Below are positions 51,319 to 59,955 of a DNA stretch of 64,000 bases, one piece after another; position 1 is the first letter of the stretch, and each line of letters opens with the position of its first letter. The notes below the pieces were generated by a model that worked only from the letters and a program-made list of their open reading frames with translations, searched no databases and had not been told where the DNA came from. Both the position numbers and the translations under genes were made by a program. Source of the DNA: Rhizomicrobium electricum (GTDB taxonomy: Bacteria > Pseudomonadota > Alphaproteobacteria > Micropepsales > Micropepsaceae); the NCBI RefSeq assembly GCF_011762045.1, contig NZ_JAASQS010000011.1, forward strand, positions 62,001 to 126,000, in the 5' to 3' direction.

Positions 51319-52311
51319 ATGAAGCGACGGACGGTTCTGGGATTGGGAGCGGCCGCCTTGGCCACGATGGCTGCGCGCGCCGGGACCGCGGCGTCCGACG
51401 GCTCGCTCACGGCCGATCCGGCCGAGATCATTCCGCTGTGGCCCGCCACACCGCCGGGCGGCGAGGCCGTGCATCTCACCACCCGCATCGTCGAACGCTC
51501 GACCGAGCTGAATGTCCGGCGCGATCGTTATGCCGACAATGTCGGCAAGCCGATCCTCACCGTGTTCCGTCCCGCCCGCCCCGATGGGTCCGCCATCGTG
51601 CTGGCGCCGGGCGGCGGCTATATCCGCAATGTGATCGACACCGAGGCGTTCGAATCCGCGCGCCGTTTCAGTGCCGCCGGCATCACGGTGTTCGTTCTCT
51701 ATTATCGTTTGCCGGGCGACGGCTGGGCCAATCGCTCCGATGTGCCGCTGCAGGATATTCAGCGCGCCGTGCGCCTGGTTCGCGCCTATGCCGGCCATTA
51801 CGGCCTCGATCCGGCGCGCGTCGGCGTGCTTGGGTTCTCCGCCGGCGGCCATGTGGTGGCTTCGCTCGCCACCCGTTACGCCGATAAAGTGTATGCGCCG
51901 GTCGATACCGCCGATGATCTCGAGGCTCGTCCGGCGTTTGTCGGTCTGCTCTATCCCGTCATCACCATGAGCGAGAAATCCCATTTGGGGTCGCGCGAAA
52001 AGCTGCTCGGCCCCGATCCCTCGCCGGACGCGGTGGCCAAGTATTCCTGCGAGCGGCATGTCAACGCCGCCACGCCGCCGAGCTTCATCGCGTTGGCGGG
52101 AGACGACAAAGCGGTGCCGCCGATGGCCAATGGCGTTGCTTTTTATGAAGCGCTGTTCACGGCCAAGGTGCCGGTCGAGATGCATGCCTTCGCGGTCGGC
52201 GGTCATGGTTTCGGCATTCGGTGGGCCGCGGGCAAGCCGGGGGCCGCATGGCCCGATCTGTTCCTCAAATGGGGCGTCGCCCACAAATGGTTCCGCGGGG
52301 AGATTGCGTGA
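51319..52311 (+). CDS. Exported alpha/beta hydrolase (acetyl-esterase-like), probable Tat signal
   Basis: 330 aa from the ATG at 51319. The N-terminus MKRRTVLGLGAAALATMAARAG has a twin-arginine motif followed by a weakly hydrophobic stretch. The catalytic domain has an oxyanion segment (VLAPGGGYIRNV) and the nucleophile elbow GFSAGGH; the acid and base lie in ALAGDDKAVPP and VGGHGFG. This layout fits BD-FAE/acetylxylan-esterase-like hydrolases. The stop overlaps the next start (TGATG). A role in deacetylating hemicellulose is inference. Confidence 0.85.
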   Translation: MKRRTVLGLGAAALATMAARAGTAASDGSLTADPAEIIPLWPATPPGGEAVHLTTRIVERSTELNVRRDRYADNVGKPILTVFRPARPDGSAIVLAPGGGYIRNVIDTEAFESARRFSAAGITVFVLYYRLPGDGWANRSDVPLQDIQRAVRLVRAYAGHYGLDPARVGVLGFSAGGHVVASLATRYADKVYAPVDTADDLEARPAFVGLLYPVITMSEKSHLGSREKLLGPDPSPDAVAKYSCERHVNAATPPSFIALAGDDKAVPPMANGVAFYEALFTAKVPVEMHAFAVGGHGFGIRWAAGKPGAAWPDLFLKWGVAHKWFRGEIA

Positions 52312-53246
52312 TGGACCGTCTCTCCAAGCCCGCGCCGTTCACGAGCCTGCCGCGCTCCGCCGATCCGTCCGAAATCATCCGTCTGTGGCCGGGCACGCCG
52401 CCGGGCGGGCAGGGCGTGTCGCTGACCTACCAATCCGATGACATGTCGAAAGATCCCGGCCGTCACGAACGTCTGCTGCGCCATGTCGCCGTGCCGCATC
52501 TGTGGGTCTGCCGTCCGGAGCGGCCCGATGGCTCGGCGGCGCTGGTGATCCCCGGTGGCGGCTACACCGTCATCGTGGTCGATCACGAAGGCTTCGAGAC
52601 CGCGCGGCGGCTCAATAAGGCCGGCATCACCGCGTTCGTGCTGCAATACCGTTTGCCCGCCGAAGGCTGGGCCGACAGCGCCAACGTTCCGCTGCAGGAT
52701 ATGCAGCGTGCCATGCGCCTCATCCGCGCCAATGCCAAAGATTATGCGATCGATCCGGCGCGCCTCGGTGTCGTCGGATTCTCCGCCGGCGGCCACATGG
52801 CGGCGACGCTGGCGACGCGTTATGCCGAACAGGTCTATACGCCCATCGATGCCGCCGATCGGATCGATCCGAAGCCTGCGTTTGCCGGCCTGGTCTATCC
52901 CGTCATCACGCTCGGACCCGGCACGCACGCCGATTCCCGCAACTGTCTGCTCGGCGCCGACCAAAGCCCGGCGCGGATCGCCGCCTATTCCTGCGATCAG
53001 CGGGTCACGCCGGCGACGGTGCCGAGTTATGTCACGTTCGGCCAGAACGACACGCTGGTGCCGCCGGGCCCGAACGGACTGGCGATGTACAAGGCGCTGA
53101 TGGCGGCAAACGTCCCGGTCGAATTGCACGCCTTCGAAAACGGCCCGCACGGCTACGGCCTCACCGGCGAGAACCCCATCGGCGCCCAAAACGCCGACCT
53201 CTTCCTCGCCTGGGGCAAACAGGGCGGCTGGTTCAAAGGGGTGTAG
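52311..53246 (+). CDS. Alpha/beta hydrolase (acetyl-esterase-like), cytosolic paralogue
   Basis: 311 aa without a signal peptide. It is a paralogue of the preceding gene: both have DPSEIIRLWPGTPPGGQ-like or DPAEIIPLWPATPPGGE openings and the same elbow GFSAGGH and acid/base regions (FGQNDTLVPP, ENGPHGYG). The upstream copy is exported and this one is not, so a divided role is likely: one acts on polymer outside, one on imported oligomers. That division is inference from the signal peptides alone. Confidence 0.85.
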   Translation: MDRLSKPAPFTSLPRSADPSEIIRLWPGTPPGGQGVSLTYQSDDMSKDPGRHERLLRHVAVPHLWVCRPERPDGSAALVIPGGGYTVIVVDHEGFETARRLNKAGITAFVLQYRLPAEGWADSANVPLQDMQRAMRLIRANAKDYAIDPARLGVVGFSAGGHMAATLATRYAEQVYTPIDAADRIDPKPAFAGLVYPVITLGPGTHADSRNCLLGADQSPARIAAYSCDQRVTPATVPSYVTFGQNDTLVPPGPNGLAMYKALMAANVPVELHAFENGPHGYGLTGENPIGAQNADLFLAWGKQGGWFKGV

Positions 53247-53315
53247 GCGCTTCTTCTTTCTGCGACGTCCCCTTTTCTGCCCTCCACGGGCGCAAGGTTT
53301 TTCACACCGGCACTA

Positions 53316-53438
53316 GGACCGTGGGGGAAGTGTCAGCCTGCGCGTAGGCGCAGGATGACGAAGGGGGGTGATTTTGCGCGAGAGAGTGATGCCCGCAGTA
53401 ATCCCCCCTTCGCTTCGCTACGCTCAGCACTTCCCCCC
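53316..53438. repeat. Nested palindromic intergenic repeat, copy 2
   Basis: The outer arms GGGGGAAGTG (53323-53332) and CACTTCCCCC (53428-53437) enclose the inner arms CGAAGGGGGG (53359-53368) and CCCCCCTTCG (53403-53412). The nested layout of G-run and C-run arms matches 6430-6632. The left flank (53273-53332) also matches the partial copy at 40213-40270. Confidence 0.75.
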
Positions 53439-53978
53439 GCGTTCTGAGTGCCAACGCGAAATCCGTCGCGCCCGCGTGGGGCAGAAAAGAATGGTGCGAT
53501 CCAGAAACGACAGCGCACTTCCTCCGCGTCTCCGCGTGAATCAATTCCGTTCATCATTGTGACGCGTTTCATTCGTCCATCTTGCGGAAATTATTGCGGC
53601 TGCGTCGCGCAACTAGGTGCAGAAAAATAGTTTTCCTCACGTCTTGAATTGTTGGCACCGCATACCCACATCGGAATGCGGTGTTTGACAATGGAGGACG
53701 ATCTTCGGCCGATAAGCGCGACCGGAAAAATGTGAAACAGTTTTCCGATCCGTCGCGTGGCCTAAACTATCTGCGCAAATACAGGAGTATCGCGCCCGCA
53801 CGCGCTGCAAGAGACAAATCCCCCGCGAGGATGCTTAAGCCCGAGTAAGACCGCTATGGCGGCATCGGCCGCATCGCAAGGCGGTAGGTCTTGGTGAGCA
53901 CTCCGCAGAATGAGACCAATGCGCCTGTCGATCGCCGCCTGAAAACGGCCTCCGGAGGCGGCGGCGGGCTTGAGGCTG

Positions 53979-54004
53979 AAGGCGGAATTTTTCGATTCCG
54001 CCTT
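53979..54004 (-). terminator. Hairpin before the mannosyltransferase stop
   Basis: AAGGCGGAAT (53979-53988) and ATTCCGCCTT (53995-54004) form a perfect 10-bp stem with a 6-nt loop, 12 nt beyond the gene end on the minus strand. No U-tract follows, so it may act as an RNA stabiliser rather than a true terminator. Confidence 0.5.
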
Positions 54005-54015
54005 TGGTATATGGA

Positions 54016-55611
54016 TTACCGCCGTGACCAGCGCGGAATGCAGGGCGAGGGCGCCGCGTCGTTGGCGATGCCGCGTTCGACCCGGAACAGCGTCAGAAAT
54101 GTGAGTTTCGGCGGGTGGATCGGGCCTTCGCGTTTCAGATCGGCGGCGGCGCACATGATCCTGGTCGCGGCGGCGGCATTGCTCCGTGCCAGGACGAATT
54201 CGGAATATTGCAGCCGCGCCCCGACGCCGGGCGGCAGCGCCACCGGCAGCGTCGGCGTGTTCGAGAACAGATACACCGGTCCTTTAGCGAGCGCCGTTTG
54301 CAGATCCTGGATATCGAACAGGATGTCGACCCGGTACGGCTTCGGCTGCACCATCGGATAGGAATCGAACCGCTCGGCGTCGAAGCTGTAGGCGTGAAGT
54401 CCCGCCGGAAACGTGCGGTAGAGATACTTCGCCATCTTCATGTGCGGCCGGATGCCGAACGGATAGACGGCGAGGAACAGCATCGCCGCCACCGCGCTCC
54501 AGCCCACCGCCTTGGCGGCCCAGGATGTACGCCAGCGCCACACCTTGGTTCCCGAGAACGCCAGCACCGGCCACGCCGTGGCGAGGATCGCCAGCGGGAA
54601 CAGGAAGCGCTCTTCCTTGTGCGCCATGAAGCAGTGCACCAGGAAGAACGGCACCGTCGCCCAGGTCACGACATGGCGCGGCGCCCGGATCGCAGCGACC
54701 ACGCCCGCGATCAACAGCACGACGGTGATCGGTGCGAAGATGGTGCCGGGCTCGAGATAGAAGTAGGCGAAGAAGGGCGACGATCCGAACGTCTTCGACG
54801 CTACGCCCTGGATCAGATTGACGTCGAAATAATTCCACGGCGGGAAGCACCAGACGCCGTAGCCCCAGCGGTCGATGAACAGCGCTGCGATCACGGCCGC
54901 CAGTCCGCCGGCGATGAAGATCAGCATCGGTCGCCAGCCTTGCCGCGCGATCACCACCAGCCACGCCATCAAGCCGAGGGTCAGGAATGCCGACTGGTAG
55001 CGGCATTCGAACGCCAATCCGGCCAGCAGCCCCGCCGCCAGCATCCGCCGTCCGCCGCCGCGCAACGCCAGTACCAGCGCCAGGGTGAAGAAAGCGCAAG
55101 AGGCGGTTTCGGACGCGGTCCGTACGAACAGATACGGCAGGAATCCCATGAACGGCAGCATGCGGGCGAAGGCGCGCTTCTCGTCGTCGCGTTCGAGCTG
55201 CTGCGAAAATTGTTTGGTGAAGGCGAACAGGGCCGTCAGCGAGACGATGCCCGTCACCAGCCGCAGGACCGCCATCAGGTCGAACAGGTCGGTGAGACCC
55301 AGCGCCCTGAGCGGCACGGCGATCAGATAATAAAGAAACGCCTGGGTGAACGGCCGCGCCTGCGCTCCGAATTCCCACGGCAGATCGGCGGGGCTGGTGA
55401 GGCCCAGCTTCATCGCCATGTATTCCAGGATCTGGAAATGTTCGTCGGGGAAGAAAAAGGTCTCGCTGAACCATGCCGTCACCGCCGTCACGGCGGCGAG
55501 GATCGCAAAGCCGCGGTTCAGCGTGCCTTCGGCGCCCGGTGCGGTCAGGAAGCGGCGCAGACTCCCGCTGGCCTCGCGGAAACCCCGGATGGCGATCTCG
55601 GATGCGCGCAT
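54016..55611 (-). CDS. GT22/Alg9-like mannosyltransferase family membrane protein
   Basis: 531 aa from the ATG at 55611; the frame is open to 55677. About ten hydrophobic segments are present. Two conserved loops are visible: FFFPDEHFQILEYMAMKLG, whose Asp-Glu matches the first-loop acidic pair of GT-C glycosyltransferases, and the HKEERFLFP motif, which is diagnostic of the GT22 family (Alg9, PIG-B, PIG-Z in eukaryotes). By family, it transfers mannose from a polyprenyl-phosphate donor to a membrane glycolipid or glycan. Bacterial members are poorly studied. Confidence 0.82.
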   Translation of the reverse strand: MRASEIAIRGFREASGSLRRFLTAPGAEGTLNRGFAILAAVTAVTAWFSETFFFPDEHFQILEYMAMKLGLTSPADLPWEFGAQARPFTQAFLYYLIAVPLRALGLTDLFDLMAVLRLVTGIVSLTALFAFTKQFSQQLERDDEKRAFARMLPFMGFLPYLFVRTASETASCAFFTLALVLALRGGGRRMLAAGLLAGLAFECRYQSAFLTLGLMAWLVVIARQGWRPMLIFIAGGLAAVIAALFIDRWGYGVWCFPPWNYFDVNLIQGVASKTFGSSPFFAYFYLEPGTIFAPITVVLLIAGVVAAIRAPRHVVTWATVPFFLVHCFMAHKEERFLFPLAILATAWPVLAFSGTKVWRWRTSWAAKAVGWSAVAAMLFLAVYPFGIRPHMKMAKYLYRTFPAGLHAYSFDAERFDSYPMVQPKPYRVDILFDIQDLQTALAKGPVYLFSNTPTLPVALPPGVGARLQYSEFVLARSNAAAATRIMCAAADLKREGPIHPPKLTFLTLFRVERGIANDAAPSPCIPRWSRR

Positions 55612-55675
55612 GTTCGCCCTTTCCCCCGGCCGTGATAGGCTTTGCCGCCACCGCCCGTCAACCGATGGACCCGCC

Positions 55676-56080
55676 ATGCTGCGCTACGGGTATTTCCACG
55701 ATTTGAACAACGGCCCCAAGCTACTGGTGTGGGGCGGTCCCGAAGCCATGGCGCGGTTTTACGAGGCGCTGGCGCAGGTCGCGGCCGGCGAGGGCCCGCA
55801 ACTCTTCACCGATATTCCCGGCTGCCAGCCGGTCGACGGCACGTCGGTGCAGTTCGAAACCGTCGGCGAAGCGGAAGGCATCGAGCGCGATCCGGTCGAG
55901 CCCGACCTGTTCCATTGGCGGGTCGATACGGAAACCTGGTGCTGGTTCCAGGAGCAGGTCGAAAAGCTGATGCATTGCTCGCCCGCCCATCCGGGCCATC
56001 AGTATCTCGAATGCGTCGCCGGCGGCGATATCGTGGTGATGGTCAGCTGCTGCGAGTATCCCGACGACTTCAAGCCGTAG
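55676..56080 (+). CDS. Small unknown cytosolic protein
   Basis: 134 aa from the ATG at 55676. There is no signal or membrane segment. The sequence includes HDLNNGPKLLVWGGPEAMARFYEALAQVAAG and a Cys-containing HCSPAHPGHQYLECVAGGDIVVMVSCCEYPDDF ending. No family is recognised. Its 3' end overlaps the dusA 3' end by 11 nt tail-to-tail (56070-56080), and it is divergent from the mannosyltransferase gene across 64 bp. Confidence 0.6.
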   Translation: MLRYGYFHDLNNGPKLLVWGGPEAMARFYEALAQVAAGEGPQLFTDIPGCQPVDGTSVQFETVGEAEGIERDPVEPDLFHWRVDTETWCWFQEQVEKLMHCSPAHPGHQYLECVAGGDIVVMVSCCEYPDDFKP

Positions 56081-57068
56081 CGGTTTCGGTTTCCAAGGCC
56101 TGCGCGCCGACCCGCGCGATCGCTTCGCGCAGCACCTCGACTCCGGCTTCGTGGCGGGTCGCGTTTTCGGAGAGATAACGCCGGAACTGTCGCGCGCCGT
56201 GGCGGCCATGGAACACGCCGAGAATATGCCGGGTCATGGCATTGAGCGGCACGCCCTCCTGGCGCTTCCTCGCCACATATTCCACGAACGCTTCCACCGC
56301 CGCATCGACCTCGCGCGGTGCCTCGCCGTAGAGGCGCGCATCGACCTCGGCCAGAAGCGCCGGCGATTGATACGCCGCCCGTCCCAGCATGACGCCGTCG
56401 ACGTGCTGCAGGCATTCCTCCGCCGTGTCGAGATCGGCAACGCCGCCGTTGAGCACGATGGTGAGTTCGGGGTTCTCGCGCTTGACCGCATAGACGAGGT
56501 CGTAATCGAGCGGCGGCACCGTGCGGTTATCCTTGGGCGAAAGGCCTTGCAGCAGCGCCTTGCGGGCATGCACCACGAAGATCGTCGCCCCCGCCGCTTT
56601 GCACTGCGCGATCATCGTCCGCAGCGCCACTTGCGGGTCCTGATCGTCGACGCCGATGCGGCATTTGACCGTCACCGGCACACTCGCTTTCGCCCGCATC
56701 GCCGCAACGCAGTCCGCCACCAACTCGGGTTCCAGCATCAGGCAGGCGCCGAACTTGCCCGACTGCACGCGGTCCGACGGGCAGCCGACATTGAGATTGA
56801 TCTCGTCATATCCGAAATCGGCGCCGATCCGGGCCGCCTCGGCCAGCAGCGCTGGTTCCGATCCGCCGAGCTGCAGCGCGACGGGATGTTCGGCCGGGTT
56901 GAACCCGAGCAGCTTCTCCCGATCCCCCCGGATCGCCGCTTGGGCCGTCACCATTTCGGTATAAAGCCGGGCCCGGCGCGAGAGCAGGCGATGGAACATC
57001 CGGCAATGCCGGTCCGTCCACTCCATCATGGGTGCAATACAAAATCTATGTGATTGATTTATATGCAT
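56070..57068 (-). CDS. dusA: tRNA-dihydrouridine(20/20a) synthase
   Basis: 332 aa from the ATG at 57068; the frame is open to 57137. It reduces uridine in the tRNA D-loop using FMN and NADPH. Signatures are FCIAPMMEWTDRHCR, NLNVGCPSDRVQSGKFGACLM with the catalytic Cys, and VHARKALLQGLSPKDNR; NGGVADLDTAEECLQHVDGVMLGRAAYQSP is the FMN-phosphate site. The region immediately upstream is unusually A+T-rich and has an integrase fragment facing away from it. dusA is a known integration target of mobile elements. Confidence 0.95.
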   Translation of the reverse strand: MHINQSHRFCIAPMMEWTDRHCRMFHRLLSRRARLYTEMVTAQAAIRGDREKLLGFNPAEHPVALQLGGSEPALLAEAARIGADFGYDEINLNVGCPSDRVQSGKFGACLMLEPELVADCVAAMRAKASVPVTVKCRIGVDDQDPQVALRTMIAQCKAAGATIFVVHARKALLQGLSPKDNRTVPPLDYDLVYAVKRENPELTIVLNGGVADLDTAEECLQHVDGVMLGRAAYQSPALLAEVDARLYGEAPREVDAAVEAFVEYVARKRQEGVPLNAMTRHILGVFHGRHGARQFRRYLSENATRHEAGVEVLREAIARVGAQALETETATA

Positions 57069-57194
57069 TATTACGATCTTTTTCCAAAGACTTGTAGGGC
57101 GACGTTCACACTCTTTTGTATCCCAAAATACGCCCATTTATCCCCGGTTTTGCCACCGCACTGAGCAGATTTTGCGCACGGAAACCTACCTCGA

Positions 57195-57340
57195 ATGGCG
57201 TCGATCACGAAACTTCCTTCTGGCTCATGGCGCGCCCAAGTGCGCCGGAAAGGTCATAGCGTCAGCGAGACCTTCTTGCATCGGGAAGATGTACGCGCTT
57301 GGGCTACGGAAGCTGAGGGGCAGGCAGATCGTGGCAAGAT
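57195..57340 (+). pseudogene. Tyrosine-recombinase (integrase) N-terminal fragment
   Basis: Residues MASITKLPSGSWRAQVRRKG continuing to about EGQADRG match the arm-binding N-terminal domain of phage-type tyrosine integrases. About 47 residues are recognisable, then the frame runs into unrelated sequence; the core-binding and catalytic domains (the R-H-R-Y tetrad) are absent. It points away from dusA, 126 bp from the dusA start. Integrases of elements that use dusA as target are known, so this is probably the relic of such an element. The end coordinate is approximate. Confidence 0.7.
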
Positions 57341-57361
57341 ACCTACGGGAAGGCGAGCTAG

Positions 57362-57649
57362 AGACCCAAGGAAACCAAACTACCCGAAAGGCTGCACCAG
57401 GTTCTGCTCGCGGCCGAGCGTGAGGCTATCAATGCCGTGGCCGGCCTGTTGCGGCTCTTTCCCGAAGTCCGCCGTCGGACGCCTGACCGCGCCGCCTATT
57501 TCGTCATGCATACGGTGGAGAGCCTCACGCGCGGGTATGCCGCGCATCCTGAGAACCAGACGATCGCCAAGGACGACTTCGTCGTCGAGCTAGTGACGAT
57601 GCTGGAGGCCTATCTGACACGGGCCGATGATACTGGAATCAAACCGTGA
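57362..57649 (+). pseudogene. TetR-family C-terminal domain fragment
   Basis: The frame opens at 57362, right after a stop codon, and encodes about 95 residues (LPERLHQVLLAAEREAINAVAG, then YFVMHTVESLTRGYAAHPENQTIAKDDFVVELVTMLEAYL). This resembles the C-terminal ligand domain of TetR regulators of the TetR_C type. The DNA-binding N-terminal half is absent, and the frame differs from the integrase fragment. It looks like the 3' remainder of a truncated gene, joined to the integrase relic by deletion. An alternative is a short, independent unknown protein. Confidence 0.55.
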
Positions 57650-57696
57650 ACGGCAAACTCGCCCGAAGCGATCGCGCGAGACGGATTGCGCTCCTG

Positions 57697-59097
57697 TTAC
57701 CCCGGGCGTGATGGCATGGATATCGCAACTTCAAGCCAACCATCATCGAGAAGCGTCGCGTGCAAAGTGGCGCCGCAGGCCCGGCAATAGGCTTCGGCGA
57801 GTGCCAGCCCCAAACCCACATGCGCCCCATCGGTGCGGGCGGTTTCCTTTCGCCAGAACGGCTCGAACAAATGCGCAACATCATCCCGGTTGAGGCCATG
57901 CGGCCGGTTACGGATCGCGATGACGGTCCGCGCGGCGACACCGCGAACTGTACAGGCGATTTCTCCGCCGTGCTGCGTGTAAGCCGTCGCATTCTCGAAC
58001 AGGTTTTGCAGAACGGCGAGCAGCATGACCGGATCGCTGACGGCATGCGCTTGGTCCGGGATCTGCCACGTCATCGCAAGGTTGCGTTCGACGGCGGTGG
58101 CCTCGACGCGGTGCCAGGCTTCCCGCAGCGCCGGCACTAGATCGACGCTGCTCAGGATTCTCGGTTCGCAGCGGCGGAGCGCCAGCAACGCCGAGATCGT
58201 GTTGTCGAGTTGCACGCCGATGTCGCGGGCGTCGCGCAACGCTTCGAGCAGTGTCTCCTCGCTCTCGTGTCCGGATAGCGCGACTTCTGAAAGCGAGCGA
58301 AGTTCGGCGACCGGAGTGCGCAATTCATGCGCCACGTCGGCATTGAACCGCTGTTCCCGCTTGAGCGCCGTCTCCATCCGGTCGAGCAGGCCGTTGAGGG
58401 CGCGATGAATGGGATCGAGTTCGCGCGGCGCACCGCAGAGCGCAAAGCGCTGCTGGAGATTGTCGGAATTGATCGTGCTGGCCTGTTCGGCTAGGGCGCG
58501 CAGGGGCGACAGGTCTTTGCGCACCGTCCAAATCACGAGAAAAGCGGTAGCGGTGCCGCCAAAGCCGGCAACCAAGGCGAGCGCCCACAGCAGCCGTTCC
58601 AGCAGGTGACTGATCTCTTCGCCCTCTGCAGCAAGGACGATCTGAAATCGTTCCTTGGCAACGCCGACTTCGCTGGGAGGAATGAATGTGAGAAAAATGG
58701 CTCGCCAGGCGCCGTCGTGGTGGCGTTCACCTTCCACGTTCACTTGGGCAAATCCTTCGAAGCCGGCCGGACGCGAGATCCCCGGACACCGCCGGTTTCC
58801 GAGAGAAGAGGATTTGACGACAAGAGTGCCGTCCATACGTCGGATGCAGTAGACGTCGGCGTCGTTGCCGTGCCGGAACATGGTCTCGATGTCGGGCATG
58901 TTGCGAAACTCATAATGGCCGTCACCATCGCGCACGAACAGCGTGGCGATGGAGTTGGCTTCCGTCCTGAGCCCGTCGTCGAATTGCCGGATCATGCTGG
59001 AACGAAAAATCAGGTAGACTGCCAAGCTTCCGGCCATGCTGATCGTCAGCACGCAAACGAGCAGGCGGAAGGTGAGGCGGCCCTGGATCGATGTCAT
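57697..59097 (-). CDS. Two-component sensor histidine kinase
   Basis: 466 aa. Two membrane helices (residues about 10-32 and 165-190) bracket a periplasmic sensor of about 130 residues with no recognised subdomain. A HAMP-like linker follows (LSPLRALAEQASTINSDNLQQRF), then HisKA with His257 in DVAHELRTPVAEL and HATPase with NLFENATAY and GLGLALAEAYCRA. Its start overlaps the stop of the upstream response regulator as ATGA, so the pair is translationally coupled. The signal is unknown. Confidence 0.93.
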   Translation of the reverse strand: MTSIQGRLTFRLLVCVLTISMAGSLAVYLIFRSSMIRQFDDGLRTEANSIATLFVRDGDGHYEFRNMPDIETMFRHGNDADVYCIRRMDGTLVVKSSSLGNRRCPGISRPAGFEGFAQVNVEGERHHDGAWRAIFLTFIPPSEVGVAKERFQIVLAAEGEEISHLLERLLWALALVAGFGGTATAFLVIWTVRKDLSPLRALAEQASTINSDNLQQRFALCGAPRELDPIHRALNGLLDRMETALKREQRFNADVAHELRTPVAELRSLSEVALSGHESEETLLEALRDARDIGVQLDNTISALLALRRCEPRILSSVDLVPALREAWHRVEATAVERNLAMTWQIPDQAHAVSDPVMLLAVLQNLFENATAYTQHGGEIACTVRGVAARTVIAIRNRPHGLNRDDVAHLFEPFWRKETARTDGAHVGLGLALAEAYCRACGATLHATLLDDGWLEVAISMPSRPG

Positions 59098-59768
59098 TGG
59101 TCGCCCTCAAAGACATATCCCATGCCGCGGCGCGTTTCGATCAGAGAAGGCGCGCTGGGGACATCGATCTTCCGCCGCAGTGCACAGATCGCGTTGTCGA
59201 CCACATTGCTCATGGGCTGCACGCGCTCGTCGTAGATATGCTCCTCGATTTCAGAGCGGGACACGACTTGGCCCCGGTGCAATGCCAGATACTCCAGTAG
59301 CGCGTATTCGCGCGGCCGCAATGAAATTGTCTCCCCGCTTCGGCGCGCGACCCGCAATGCGGTATCGATTTCGATATCGGCGATCTGGATGCGGGGGTCT
59401 TTGACGTTATAGCGGCGGCGGACCAGGGCTTGCACGCGCGCCACCAGTTCGTCGAAGGCAAACGGCTTGACGAGGTAATCGTCGGCACCTGTGTTGAGCC
59501 CGCGCACTCGGTCTTCCACCGTATCCTTGGCCGTTAGGATCAGCACATGGACCGCCTGTCCGGCGCGCCGCAAGGACTGAAGCAGGGTGAGGCCGCCGAT
59601 GTCGGGCAGCATGAGATCGAGAACGATGACGTCGTAATCGTTGTCGGTCGCCAGTTGCAATCCGAGTTCGCCGTCAGGAGCTTCGTCGACGGAAAACCCC
59701 TTGTTGCGGAGGCCGCGCGAAACCCATCGCCGCAGGCGCTGTGAATCCTCGACCACCAGCAAACGCAT
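59094..59768 (-). CDS. OmpR-family response regulator
   Basis: 224 aa from the ATG at 59768. The receiver domain carries the phosphoacceptor Asp51 in VIVLDLMLPD and Lys in DYLVKPF. A winged helix of OmpR/PhoB type follows (LRPREYALLEYLALHRGQVVSRSEIEEHIYDE, then VVDNAICALRRKID and ETRRGMGYVFE). It forms a pair with the histidine kinase downstream and is divergent from TonB receptor 3 across 187 bp, so control of that receptor is the likeliest target. Confidence 0.95.
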   Translation of the reverse strand: MRLLVVEDSQRLRRWVSRGLRNKGFSVDEAPDGELGLQLATDNDYDVIVLDLMLPDIGGLTLLQSLRRAGQAVHVLILTAKDTVEDRVRGLNTGADDYLVKPFAFDELVARVQALVRRRYNVKDPRIQIADIEIDTALRVARRSGETISLRPREYALLEYLALHRGQVVSRSEIEEHIYDERVQPMSNVVDNAICALRRKIDVPSAPSLIETRRGMGYVFEGDQ

Positions 59769-59955
59769 GATCTGTCTCTCCCGGCACAGGATGCGCACGA
59801 TCCAGATGACGGGACGATGATCGCGCCACTGCAATGCCGAGCGCATGGTCTGTGCGGTTTCGCCGCACGGATCGGCATCGCGCATCGTCCGCGGTCACGC
59901 TGGGATCATCTTGGATGTGGCCTTATTCCGCAGAAAATCTACTGCAGGTGGTTCG

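Larger units (their letters stand above)
53247..54015. other. Gene-free gap made of mosaic repeats
   Basis: A 769-bp gap between convergent genes. It contains the nested palindromic repeat (53316-53438), a copy of the 20-nt CCTCCGCGTCTCCGCGTG-type repeat (53521-53540), and a hairpin before the mannosyltransferase stop (53979-54004). Minus-strand frames at 53302-53572 and 53762-54154 have no ribosome site or recognised product. The sequence between 53560 and 53900 is slightly A+T-richer and holds nothing I can name. Confidence 0.5.

Noticed and set aside
53762..54154. A 130-codon minus-strand frame at the mannosyltransferase end
   Set aside because: Overlaps the real gene on the same strand in another frame and has arginine-rich, shadow-like composition.
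57172..57423. An 83-codon plus-strand frame overlapping the integrase fragment
   Set aside because: The neighbouring frame starting at 57195 has clear integrase similarity; this one has none.
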